Assembly: GCF_012489685.1 (NCBI RefSeq)
Contig: NC_080044.1
Span: forward strand, 80,152,732-80,216,731
Direction of reading: 5' to 3'
Source: Lotus japonicus
Taxonomy: Eukaryota > Streptophyta > Magnoliopsida > Fabales > Fabaceae
DNA length: 64,000 nt
The stretch's first letter is position 1, and every line of letters begins with the position of its first letter. The position numbers and the translations under genes are program-made. Below the pieces are notes generated by a model that made no database searches, was not told where the DNA came from, and saw only the letters and a list, made by a program, of their open reading frames with translations. Below are positions 35,509 through 47,463 of the stretch, piece by piece.

Positions 35509-38500
35509 ATGGCGTTGCCATTTCTTACTCTTCCATCCTTTTTTCACACCTCCAATTCCATAACTGCAACCTTCGCTCCTCCTTCCACACGCTTCCGTTC
35601 ACACTCCTACCGCCTCCGACCTCCGGGAGCCACCGGCGCCGACGGCATATTCTACCCCAACCCCTCCGACGACGACCCACCGGAAGCCCCTGAGGATTCC
35701 GCCCACGGCTTCTCCAAATTCCAGCAAATCCACATCCAAGCTGACCGCGCCCGCCAAATCCAGGAGGAAGATTTCAAGAAGAATCAGTCCACCTTCCTCG
35801 CCGCCATCGCCGACGTCGAAGACGCCCCTGACATCCCTTCCACTCTCGACTCCGGTGCCGACGACTTGTTCGGCGAGATCGATAAGGCTATTGCGCTTAA
35901 ACGCAAGGAGTTCGTCAAGCAGGGCCTTCTCCAGCCCAATCCCGCCAAACCACTTATCCCCGACGTCGCCGATGAGCTTCAGCCTGACGAGCTCGCCGAC
36001 GTGGAGGAAATTGACCAGCTCCGTGACCTTGCGGCAGCGGCAACCTCCGACGAGCCGCCGGGAGATTTCGTCGGCGAAGGAGATGATTCATCTCTGAAAG
36101 CTGATTCTCCGTTTGAGTTGGATTTTGAGAGTTATGGGAAGAGTAAGGCTAGGATTGTGGAACCGAAGTTTAGGATGAGTTTGGCTGAGCTTTTGGATGA
36201 GAGCAAAGTGGTGCCAGTGTCTGTGTATGGAAATTTGGAGGTTGAGATAACTGGGATTCAGCATGATTCTAGGCTTGTCACTTCTGGTAACTTGTTTGTG
36301 TGCTGTGTGAAAAACGATGGGCACGTGTTATTGAGTGAGGCGGATAAGCGAGGTGCTGTTGCTGTTGTTGCGAGTAAAGAGATTGATATTGAAGACACTT
36401 TGGGTTGTAAGGCTTTGGTGATTGTGGAAGATACCAATGCGGTTCTTGCTGCGTTGGCTGCGTCGTTTTATCGGTATCCTTCGAAGAACATGGCTGTTAT
36501 TGGGATAGCTGGGACTTATGGCAAAACAACCACCACCTATTTGATAAAAAGCATGTATGAAGCAATGGGGCTGCGGACGGGGATGTTCAATTCAATCGCT
36601 TGTTATGTCCATGGGGATAATCAGTTGGATTTGGAAGCGGTTGATGAGACCCTGGATGCTGTTTTGGTTCAGAATTTGATGGCGAAGATGCTTCACAATG
36701 GAACTGAAGCGGTGGTCGCGGAGGCCTCTTCTCATGGACTGGCTGAGGGAAAGTATGACGAGGTTGATTTTGATATTGCGGTTTTTACGAATATGGCTGA
36801 GGAGGCAGATAGAGATGAGAATGCTAAGCTGTTCTCGAGGATGGTGGATCCTGACCGGCACAGGAAAGTTGTTAACATTGATGATCCGAATGCGCCTTCC
36901 TTCGTTTCATTGGGGAGCCCGGATGTTCCTGTTGTGACATTCGCGTTGGAGAATAAGGATGCAGATGTTCATCCCTTGAAGTTTGAACTCTCCCTGTTTG
37001 AGACTCAGGTGTTGGTTAACACACCCACCGGGATCCTGGAAATTTCATCGGGTTTGCTTGGAAGACACAATGTGTACAACATTCTTGCTGCTGTGGCAGT
37101 TGGCATTGCCGTCGGGGCACCCTTAGAGGACATTGTTAGAGGGATTGAAGAGGTTGATGCAGTTCCTGGTAGGTGTGAGTTGATTGATGAGGAACAAGCA
37201 TATGGGGTAATTGTGGACTATGCTCGAACTCCTGATGCCTTGTCTAGATTGCTTGATTCTGTAAGAGAGCTTGGACCTCGCAGGATTATAACTGGTAAGT
37301 TTGTGTTCCTCTTCATTGCTTACGAAGAGTTCCTCCTTGATATTAGTTTGAAACTGCATAGTTAACTACATACCTTAAGTTTGAAGTCTGTTGTTTGACT
37401 CAAATCTACTTTCATATTGTGCATGTCACAATTTCTCTTTCCTTTTGAAGTTATCGGTTGCTGTGGCGAGGATGATAGGGGGAAGAGACCCTTGATGACC
37501 AAGATAGCAACAGACAAAAGTGAAGTGACCATGCTGACATCTGACAATTCCAAGAGTGAAGATCCATGTATGTATTTTGACCATGAAATATAGGCTATAT
37601 AGCCTTGTTGGCAATATATGAATGTTTGTGCATGCTTATGCCCAAATTTCACAAAATGTTAACTAGCAGGCAAAACAGCTTCAAAATCTTAATTCTGACA
37701 TACTTTTTTACTGTTTATCCAGTGGATATTTTGGATGATATGTTGGCTGGGGTAGGATGGACAATGCAGGAGTACCTGAAATATGGAGAGAATGACTACT
37801 ACCCTCCTCTTCCTAATGGTCATAGGCTTTTTCTCCATGACATTAGGAGGGTAGCTGTGCGAGCTGCTGTTGCAATGGGAGAGGAAGGTGATGTTGTTGT
37901 AAGTTACTGAAGCTCCATTCTGCATTGCACCTTCTAATATAGACATGAGCTAAGTTTGGATGATGCGGAAGTCACTTAATTGAAAGCTTGCTTGGCATTT
38001 CTAAAAGGGATTTATAGTTTTTTATTTTTCTGAAAAGTATATCAATGAAATTACAACTAAGGAGATTTTCCCAAAGGAAACAAACAACTGTATTCAAATA
38101 TGTTGATGGAGAGACATATTGAGAGATGTTTAAATTTAGACAAAACTAACAAACGTCGAATCACAATTATTTGTCATGACCCACTATAATAATTCTTATA
38201 TTGCCCGTGGATGTACCCTCCACCAACATTCAATGTCAATGCATTTTAGTGATCCTAAGAAGTCACAACTTAGATGCCATGATGAGCTTACTTCCTTTTT
38301 CGGTACCCCTTAAATGCGAGAATTCTAGTCTGTCTCATTTTAGTTTCCTTCCTTCCAATTGAAGCCTTACCTAAATCCTTTTTACTTTTTTCCATCTCAC
38401 TTGTGGTTGGTGCACCAGCATCCTCTCAGAGAATGCCCAAACTTGATTTGCTTTGTCATTTGCATTTATTAGATTTGAGAAAACTTCATTGTGACTATCA

Positions 38501-39051
38501 GTGTACCCTTGACTATGCTTTCTATCTATAGCTTTAGAGTTCAGAGTGACGTTAAATATACAGAAAGCATTACAAGTGGAGTATCATGAATGTTCTCCTC
38601 TTTTGGACATCTTATTTTAGTCAGTTATTGCGGAATATCGTGTACAAGTTAAGATAATGCACCAAAACATTAATATGCAAGAAGGAGTAGTTTATTTGTA
38701 GATTGTGATTTATGAAATAAGGGTTACTCTTTTGCATGCATGGTGCAGGTGATCGCTGGCAAAGGCCATGAAACATATGAAATAGCAGGTGAGAAGAGGG
38801 ATTTCTTTGATGACAGAGAAGAGTGCAGGGAGGCATTGCAATATGTTGATGAGCTTCACCAAGCTGGAATAGATACAAGTGAATTTCCATGGCGGTAATG
38901 TCAAATGTTTTCCGCTTTTAACGTCTTGTGACTTGGCCTGGCTGGCTACTGACATCATTGCTCTAATACCACATCTACAAATGTTTTTGGGTATAATTCT
39001 CATTTTCTGTCTCTTGCATTTTATTGTGGCAGGTTACCGGAGAGCCACTGA
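35509..39051 (+). CDS. MURE: Plastid MurE-like ligase homologue (PAP11 type)
   Basis: There are five exons: 35509-37294, 37451-37567, 37723-37898, 38749-38894 and 39033-39051, encoding 747 aa. The N-terminus (about 45 residues, Ser/Pro/Arg-rich, few acids) fits a chloroplast transit peptide, followed by a plant-specific acidic helical region to about 215. The Mur ligase folds follow: N-terminal domain (HDSRLVTSGNLFV), ATP-binding centre at 335-342 (GTYGKTTT), ASSHGL at 406-411, and the C-terminal domain with AGKGHE. Bacterial MurE adds diaminopimelate to the peptidoglycan precursor. The Arabidopsis homologue is a subunit (PAP11) of the plastid-encoded RNA polymerase complex and is needed for chloroplast development. 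Several MurE motifs are altered here (see findings), which favours the structural role. The final exon supplies RLPESH after FPW. Reading through the last intron would stop at once (TAA at 38,896). Confidence 0.93.
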
Positions 39052-41840
39052 TACCGCATGCTGCTTTGATATAAATTATGTCTGCATTACTTGTTTACCT
39101 GAGTAGAGATCTAGCAAGTTAGAAGAACAGGGCCTTTTCGGTGATTAGGGGACCCTTTTTTGCAGAAGAAGCATGGGAATCAACCAGGTAAAAATGACCT
39201 TTTGAGTTTGAACGGCAATGGCCTTCGGAGTCCAGCCGAAAATTGCAGCTTCGGAATAGTACAGTTTTATCCAATCATCTATTTTTTGTCAATATAATTG
39301 TAGTTATAATTTTTTCTCTTTTCTTTTTCCCTGGGCCTATTGTCCTTGCCACTGTAAGTCTATGTCCTTTAAGTAAATTGGAGAGCGATGCAAATAGTCG
39401 AGCTTCCTCATTGGCAAATATATATAGGACTTGGTTGACCAAGCTTGGGAGTCAACCAGGTAAAATGGCATTTTCTATGGTGAATTCTCAGTTCTTAAAT
39501 GTGTTGTGGGATTTAGGTCATCTAAGTAAGAAGTGCACTTTAGAGTTTGATTTTTTGGTTGAAACCACAAGTATCCTCCATTGAGGCTTTGTTCGAGTCG
39601 GGTATGACTATTATGGGCTGAATAGTTTTCCTTACAAATTATTGTAACGACGGCATTCACATGGACTCAAACCTGAGAACTCTACTCAGAACAACCTCAC
39701 GCTAGTTATGCTTATACCTTATGTAGACTCCAACCAATTTGGGTTCATTTTTTACTCAGTACAATAAATTCGGACCTAGTAGTGTTTTACCCCCTCACAT
39801 TATTTACACAAACCTTAGCTAAAAACCATTCAAGCAGAAGAAATTATTTACTGAAAAACAAGTAAAAAAACGTTATTTTTGGAGATTGACATGCAAGATT
39901 GATTCATTGAGCATTTGAGCTGACATACTGGTAGCATAACTGGGCCAGATCATTCCCAGTCTCTGAGGCCCAAGAGGAAAATTAAGAAACCCAAATAGAT
40001 GCAGAATTATTGACCAAAAAAAAAATTAGATGCAGAATTTAATATGATTTCTGTTACTTGTTATTCACTAGATATATGATAGGATGGCGCCACTTGCAGA
40101 GGGCCATGTCATCCATATTTCATGGAGCCTGAATACACCCAATAAGCTGTAACCATTTAGTTATGGAAAGATCATGAGAATATTGAGCATTGCTCAGTTC
40201 ACCAATTGCTTTTGTTTGCTTATATTATTCTTGTTCATTGTTACTTTGCTAGGTTGGGTTAATTTTTATCTTAGTAATTATTATTATTTAATTAGATGGG
40301 AGATAGGTTATGTTCATACATGAAGAATAAAACCTGAAGGATAACGTAACTCCAATCGAGTATCGAGTCTCCCTCTGATCTGTACAGTTAGCTTCAGAAT
40401 CGTGTCTGAAGCAAATAAGGCCAACCTGTTCCACTCATCCATGAGATCATGCAGATACTTTCTCTCTCTGTATTTCCTTTCTGGTAGAGATATGCTTTGT
40501 TGTTATGTTCCTTGAAAATAAAATGTTTCCCCATGCTGTCTGCATTTTTTTAAACATACTAATATAGGCATCATGTTTTTTCCATTTTGATAAGGCTTTT
40601 ACTCCTTTTAATAACAGGAATCCAAATTGGTTCCTATAAAAAAAGAGCAATGCAGACAGAAACGTGTTATGATCATGCTAATAATTTGTAGCCAATTCAT
40701 TTTCTTGCATAAATTATTTAGATGAAGGCCTCGTGCCTTATTTACAAGTTATTGTTCATGATGACTAAGTCTATGCATGTCTCGGGTGGAACCCTATCTT
40801 TCATTTTGGGTTCGGTTACTTTAAGAAGAGTAAAGTAAATTATTATAATCATTGGCTGAGTTGTTTTATTAACTTTTTTTTGAAGTCAATAATTATTTAA
40901 TGACTTATTTTACCTTCTATAAACCCTAAACCCAACACCAGTTGTAATCACTATTAATATTAATAGTTGTGATTGAGTCAAATCCTTTCATTTTATGCAT
41001 TTGGAATTTTTGAAAAAAAAATTAGAAACTCTACATTTTGCCGTTGGGGCATGAGTATGAGCTGTCCAGCACATCATAAAAGGCTTTGGCTAGTCCTGAC
41101 AGTTCCACTCTGCTTTTTGTATGCATCTCATGACATTATTTAAAGACACCCAGGAGGATTAGGCCCACTATTTTAAAATTGAGGAATATTTGAGACACAG
41201 CTAAAACAAATTATTCATGATTCTTCATCTTCATGCAAATAATAAAATGTAAGACTAAAGATAAAGATCGCTAAAATCATTCAAAATCTAGATAAATAAT
41301 GCATCCGTATATTATGAAGTATGATGTAAGTTATGCTTTCCTCTAATAAGATGGCAACATTTTTAAATGCTTTCTTTTTCATTTTCTGCAATCATATATT
41401 TATTTATAAGTTAAAGCAGAGGTATGCAACTACAAAGGGAAATGCTTGCTTGGATCATCCATCCCTTAGTTGTGAACGTGACAAATTTTGGGTCGTGAAA
41501 TGTCTAAAACTCTAAGAAATTCCTATATTGCTATGAGCAAATCATTTTTTGAACACCACATTCTTCACCCAATTTTTTTATCCTTCTTATTCTTCACCCC
41601 ATAATAATCGTATATAAATAACTGATAATACTAATGTTACTGATATGAAGAAAAACAGTACCTGTCACTTTCCCAACGGTCACCAAGCGGCCATTTCTTC
41701 TAGACTGTTCGATTTGTTTCTAGCAGAGTCTTGTGGCTGTGATTTACCTACAATTAATCTATTGACTTTGTATTTTTCCAAGGGATAATAACTAGTGACT
41801 CTGAAAAGGTTGAACCAGAACTTCAAGCAAACTTTAATAA
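39052..41840. other. Intergenic, no supported gene
   Basis: The start is the 3' UTR of the MurE-like gene. The phrase TCAACCAGGTAAAA occurs at 39,181 and again at about 39,453 within similar surroundings (GGGAATCAACC / GGGAGTCAACC), a short direct repeat. The rest is AT-rich with only short unsupported frames. Confidence 0.4.
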
Positions 41841-41844
41841 ACGG

Positions 41845-41900
41845 GTAAATAGCAAATTTGGTCCTTGAATGTGTAAAACATTTTTTGCATAACTTATTTT
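41845..41900. mobile_element. Orphan TIR fragment of a Mutator-like element
   Basis: GGGTAAATAGCAAATTTGGT followed by CCTTGAATG strongly resembles the terminus of the adjacent element at 41,903 (GGGTAAATGGTCACATTGGT, CCCTGGATG). It has no partner end. It appears to be a leftover of a related element next to or beneath the younger insertion. Confidence 0.55.
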
Positions 41901-41902
41901 TC

Positions 41903-43747
41903 GGGTAAATGGTCACATTGGTCCCTGGATGTTTGCACCGACTTCAGAATCGTCCCTGGATGAATTTTATTAGGCTCGCGGTCCCCAGATGTGGCAAAAA
42001 ATAGTCATATTAGTCCCTGACGTTAAAATCCCCTAACGTCCGTTAACACAATTAATAAAAGTCAACATTATCTTTCTAATTTTCTTTCATTTTGGTCCCT
42101 TTCTTCTTTCTTCCACCCTCTTCACCCCCTGCTTCCATCATTTTCACCAAAACCCACTCCCATCATGCTTCAGAAACCCAGAACGTAAACCCACAATCTT
42201 CACCTCCTTCAATGTTCAATGTTGAAAGAGGGGATGGAAGATTATGATTTTTTTTAAGAGAGAGGAAGCATATGAAGAATTTTTTATTTGATTCAGATGA
42301 GAGATGAATATGGGTTTGGTTTTGATGAAGTTGGAGATGATTTAGGGAAATTCCTAACATAGAAATTAATTTCAACTTCTTCCTCATCTTCCTCCTTAAT
42401 CTCCTTCCACAGAGCAAATCATACCTACCTGCAACCCACCAAAATCAGTACCGGAATCCCCTTCTCAGCCTCCAAATCTAGCATCAAGAACATATTTGGG
42501 GTGAGGTCGACATTGGTGCTTCCAGATCTAGCATCAAGCACAGATTTGGCGTTTTTTAACAAATCAATGCCCAGACTGAGGATGAAGAAGAACATGGTTT
42601 TGATTGAAGCTTTTGTTTCCTGTTTTGCTGAGAAAGAACACGGTTTTGGTTTCTCAAGACCAGATGGGACTCCCTCAACATCCTCCTCGTCGTACTCGCC
42701 ATCTTGTGCGGCGTCTTCGCCAGGCGAAACGACGACGAACCCTCCCCGCAAAACGACGTCGTGCCGGATCAAAATGGAGCGTCGTCGTGAGGACACAAAG
42801 GTCTACGATGCCGCCACCCCGACCAGGTCGCAGTCGGCGGCAACCGGCGTTACCCGGCTGAGACGGAGCAGCAACTCTTACCCAGATCTGCGACAGTGGT
42901 ATACCGGCGACGAGCGTTAGCAGTTTCGCTTCTTCGAAATCGACAACACGCTATGCATATTCCATTTTTCTGCAACTTAGGCCCGGACCCATTCTCTCTT
43001 TGTATCTCAACTCAAGTAGTGGCTTCGATACCCATAAATGGTGGGAGAGGTGGTGTGTTCTGGGTTTAATTTCTAGGCAAAGATACCCAGAAATTCATTT
43101 GTTTAGGCTTTATTTGCATTACCTGTTAATTTGTTGGCAGAATCATGGTCTGATTTCACTTTCCCTGCTTTTCTCCCACTAAAATGTACAGATTTTTTTA
43201 TAACTGCGGTTAGATAATGGTTTAGGGTGATTACAAGGTTGCCAGCAAATCGTTTTTGTTGTATTCTCTTCTTTTTCAATAGCAAAATTGCAAGAGTGCT
43301 GACGGCAACCTAGCACGCCCTTTACTGTTTGTGAAATTGATGAATTCTTACATCTATGAATTTTGTGGATTTATGGGTTTGATGTGGTAAATGACGATGA
43401 AGATGAACATGGTTTGGTTTTGATGAAGATGATGATGACCAATGGGTTTGGTTTTGAAGCAGAGTAGAGGAAGCATATGAAGCATGATGGGGGTGGGTTT
43501 TGGTGAAAATGATGGAAGCAGGGGGTGAAGAGGGTGGAAGAAAGAAGAAAGGGACCAAAATGAAAGAAAATTAGAAAGATAATGTTGACTTTTATTAATT
43601 GTGTTAACGGACGTTAGGGGATTTTAACGTCAGGGACTAATATGACTATTTTTTGCCACATCTGGGGACCGCGAGCCTAATAAAATTCATCCAGGGACGA
43701 TTCTGAAGTCGGTGCAAACATCCAGGGACCAATGTGACCATTTACCC
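41903..43747. mobile_element. Mutator-like non-autonomous element with ~270-bp TIRs
   Basis: The 1845-bp element has ends that are near-perfect inverted repeats of about 270 bases (41,903-42,172 against 43,479-43,747), starting GGGTAAATGGTCACATTGGT. It is flanked by CTTATTTTTC on both sides (41,893-41,902 and 43,748-43,757). That gives a 9- or 10-bp target duplication, the last base being ambiguous. No transposase is encoded. The GC-richer interior (42,440-42,920) contains overlapping open frames on both strands that may be captured gene sequence. None is recognised. Confidence 0.9.
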
Positions 43748-44134
43748 CTTATTTTTCTACCTTAATCTTAAGTATAGAACCCATAAATACGATAAATACA
43801 AGATATCCAAACATGCAGATAAAATAACAAATGAAAAGTGGACAACAACAAGAAAGAGGAGCCAGCATGGGTTCTTACACACTTTCCATAAACGTTAGTT
43901 CTCCTTTTTATTTTGTATATATAATCATTTAATAACAGAGGTTAACACATCTTGTTGATTTTGTAATTCCAAAAATACTCTAATCAAAATCAAAACATAA
44001 GTAGTTAAGTACACCAGAACATTGCTAAAAACAAAAAAACAGCCACATTGGACCTTTCTGTTTCCATCAGATTCTCATAATTTTATAATGGAAATGTTAT
44101 TACCCTTCACAATTTTTCACTTTCCTCTTTCCAC

Positions 44135-44142
44135 TATATAAT
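44135..44142 (+). promoter_or_regulatory. TATA box of the aquaporin gene
   Basis: TATATAAT lies about 110 bases before the start codon, preceded by a C/T-rich stretch. It would place the transcript start near 44,165-44,175. Confidence 0.7.
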
Positions 44143-44245
44143 GAGGCAACTCTGAGCTAGCTTAGTACATTCCTGAAACAGAGAAGAGAGCAAAGAAAAG
44201 AGCTAGACAAGGGTTCACAGTTCTTGCTTCTCAGAGTAATTGACA

Positions 44246-45519
44246 ATGGAGAAGGAGGAAGATGTTAAGGTTGGAGCAAACAAATTCTCAGAAAGACAAC
44301 CATTAGGGACAGCAGCACAGAGTGACAACAAGGATTACAAGGAGCCACCCCCAGCTCCATTTTTTGAGCCAGGGGAGCTCAAGTCATGGTCTTTTTACAG
44401 AGCTGGCATTGCTGAGTTCATAGCCACCTTCTTGTTCCTCTACATTACCATCTTAACTGTCATGGGTGTCAACAGGTCACCCAACAAGTGTTCCTCTGTT
44501 GGCATTCAGGGCATTGCTTGGTCTTTTGGTGGCATGATCTTTGCCCTTGTCTACTGCACTGCTGGAATTTCAGGTACCTTGGCTTAACTAAATACCCTTT
44601 TCAATTTTACTTCACATTTCATGTTAAAGATTGAATTTCTCTAAGAGAATGTTGAAAACTGATATAGATCTGTGTATACTTATGCTCTGTTTGTTGTTTG
44701 TCCTCACAGGTGGACACATAAACCCAGCTGTGACCTTTGGTCTCTTTCTGGCTAGGAAGCTCTCCCTCACAAGAGCACTGTTCTACATTGTGATGCAATG
44801 CCTTGGAGCTATCTGTGGTGCTGGTGTGGTGAAGGGGTTTGAGGGTAATGCTAGGTATGAGTTGTTCAAAGGTGGAGCTAATTTTGTGAATCCTGGATAT
44901 ACCAAGGGTGATGGACTTGGAGCTGAGATTGTTGGCACCTTTGTTCTTGTCTACACCGTTTTCTCTGCCACTGATGCCAAGAGAAACGCTAGAGACTCTC
45001 ATGTTCCTGTATGTGCTTTGTTCTTTCTTTCCATTTGGCATTTTTGCTTGTGCTTACATCATGTTTGAGTTGTTGAGCCAAAAGGAACATTAAATCTTCT
45101 GCATTGGCTTTTTTCAATGTTTTGTTTATGCCTATTCTGATGTTGTCTTTTATGATATGGTTGTAGATTTTGGCTCCCCTTCCCATTGGGTTTGCTGTGT
45201 TCTTGGTCCACTTGGCCACCATTCCCATCACAGGAACTGGAATTAACCCAGCTAGGAGTCTTGGAGCTGCTTTAATCTTCAACAGGGACTTGGCATGGGA
45301 TGGCCATGTATGATTTTTCTTCTTCCACTTCCTTCTGATGAAATTTTAACTTCAATTGAATTCAGATGGGTTTTTTGAGTTACATTTGCCTTAAATAGTA
45401 ACACAAATTTTATGGTTTTGCAGTGGATTTTCTGGGTTGGACCTTTCATTGGAGCTGCCCTTGCTGCTGTGTATCACCAGATAGTAATCCGAGCCATTCC
45501 TTTCAAGACAAGGGCTTGA
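44246..45519 (+). CDS. PIP1: Plasma-membrane aquaporin, PIP1 subgroup
   Basis: There are four exons, 44246-44573, 44710-45008, 45167-45307 and 45424-45519, encoding 287 aa, the usual PIP1 length and the usual PIP four-exon layout. The long N-terminus ([14 protein letters not shown] and PLGTAAQS) and short C-terminus (FKTRA) are typical of PIP1 rather than PIP2. There are six membrane spans and the two pore motifs NPA at 114-116 (GGHINPAV) and 236-238 (GTGINPARS). The selectivity-filter residues H224, T233 and R239 are in place, as in water-transporting PIPs. The protein forms tetramers in the plasma membrane; PIP1 members generally reach it with PIP2 partners. The start ATG is the first after the TATA box. 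Confidence 0.97.
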
Positions 45520-47463
45520 GCCTCTTTAGTTCTGATGATTGTGTATCTTGAATTCCTATAGTGTCTGTCTTATTTCATTTGGACATTCATGTGAATCTAT
45601 TTTGTTAATCCATCTATGGGTGTAAATTATGACATAGTTACTTCCTTGATTGTGACACTTTGAATGGATATAGTTGTAATGTGCTTTGATAGTTTCTTGT
45701 TACTTCATTTTATAGTGTTGCCTTTCATGGTTTGCAGATGTAGCTAAACCATCTATCAAATTAATCAACCATGCATGTTCCTTCATAAGCTTCTATGCAA
45801 CTTAATGATCACTAATCAAATACTACTTGATTACCTGATTTTAAACACGCTTCGCTTTTAAAAGTTGTTTAACGAGTTGGTTTTTTTTTATAATGTGTCC
45901 CAAGTGTGTTGGTGTATAGTGGGTTGTAGGGAGTGATTTCATATTTCTTGATGATGATTTAGATTAGATGCAAGGGAATGACATCTTTAAATGGCTCAAG
46001 TAAACACTTGATTAGAAAGAAGAAGAAAAAAAAAACCTAGTAGCTTTCTCTTTTATTGGACATGAGAATTTTAATGATATAAAAAAAGAGAAAGGAATTG
46101 AAAGAAATAAATACGGAAAAAGAAACAAACACATTTAAGGATGAGAAAATCCATAATTATCTTCTCTTTAATGGCTAGTTCGTGGGAACCAAACCAAAAC
46201 ATTGAGGAAAAAAAGTTAAAAAACTATTGTAGGTTTTCTCTTTTTTACTAGACATGAGAATTGTAATTGTAATGAAAAAACACGAAAAGAATTGAAAGAG
46301 AAAGAAACTTACAATGGAAAAGACATGCAACTCCTCGAGGGATGAGAAAATTTAGAATGAATGACTATTTCGGGAAGAGAAAAACCAAAATATTTAAATA
46401 ATGATCAACTATGCATGTTAGTTAAAAAAAAACTATACATGTTCCTTCATGTATAAATTTATTCATTATTATTATTGTTGTTACATTTTATTTTATTATA
46501 TTATCTTGAAATTATATATTTATTCGGTCTATACAATAATAAGTCTATTTATAAAAATGACATATTTGAATACTTTTATAGATTTAAATAAGTTCTTATC
46601 GGTACGGAATCACAACATAATCCTCCATATTATTCGCCCTATTTGTTAATCTATAATGTTTGGTCTATTTATATATAAATTTGTTCTAATATTTTAGTTC
46701 ACCAGCTTATAAGCTTAGTACCTTATTTACATATATATGTTTGTCAGTTTACATAAATATTTTGGGCTGGACATTTAAATATGTTATTTATTATCAGATT
46801 CATTAGACCATACTTTTAAATACGACAGTCAAAACTCGAAGAAGAAAAAAAACTCTATCACAAATAACAAGTCAGGCTAATTACAAAAAAAAAAAAACAC
46901 AAGTCAGGCTTATGCCTCAAATTTTTTTAGCACTAAATTTGTTTGTGCAAAGTTCAGCTGGCCCATCTATTTTCACCTTAGGTTAAAAAAGTATATCCAG
47001 CTAATAAAAACTCATCTTACTCAAACTCATAGTATAATACAAAAAAAACCCTTCAGATCGATTATTCATAAATTAATGAAACCTATGATATTTTAACTTA
47101 TAAATGCCATTTAAAACTAAAGTGAAACAATTTCAATCAAAGCTGTCTATCTTCTTTGACCAAAATAAAATAAAAAACTGTCTATCTTCTCATATTTTTC
47201 AGTTACAGGTTGACTGCTTTCATTTTTTTCTTGCAAATATTTCCTAAAAACAATCCATTGATTATATGACATCTAAAGTAATTAATCTTAAAATATTATT
47301 AGAGCATCAATTTAGAAACTAAAAATCAAAATCAAATCCTAACATTGAAAATTTACCAAAAAGAAAAATCATTACTATTAGCTCATCACAAACACTATAG
47401 CTGAATATATCATAATCTGAAATAATCAGCTCACTCACCCAGTATTGCGTTGAAAAGTAAAAA
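45520..47463. other. Intergenic with an imperfect direct repeat
   Basis: This is the 3' UTR of the aquaporin gene followed by AT-rich spacer. A ~195-base imperfect direct repeat lies at about 46,010-46,400 (separate entry). The frame at 46,449-46,649 is AT-rich and not credible. Confidence 0.4.
46010..46400. repeat. Imperfect tandem repeat, about 195-base unit
   Basis: The two units share, in order, TTTCTCTTTT, GACATGAGAATT, AATTGAAAGA, GGATGAGAAAAT and AACCAAAA. The first starts near 46,015 and the second near 46,205. Both are non-coding and purine-rich. Confidence 0.6.

Noticed and set aside
39591..39599. GTTCGAGTC, a possible tRNA B box
   Set aside because: No A box, acceptor stem or anticodon arm can be fitted at the right spacing.
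42425..42920. Overlapping open frames on both strands inside the Mutator-like element
   Set aside because: Neither resembles a known protein and both lie inside a transposon. They are noted only as possible captured sequence.
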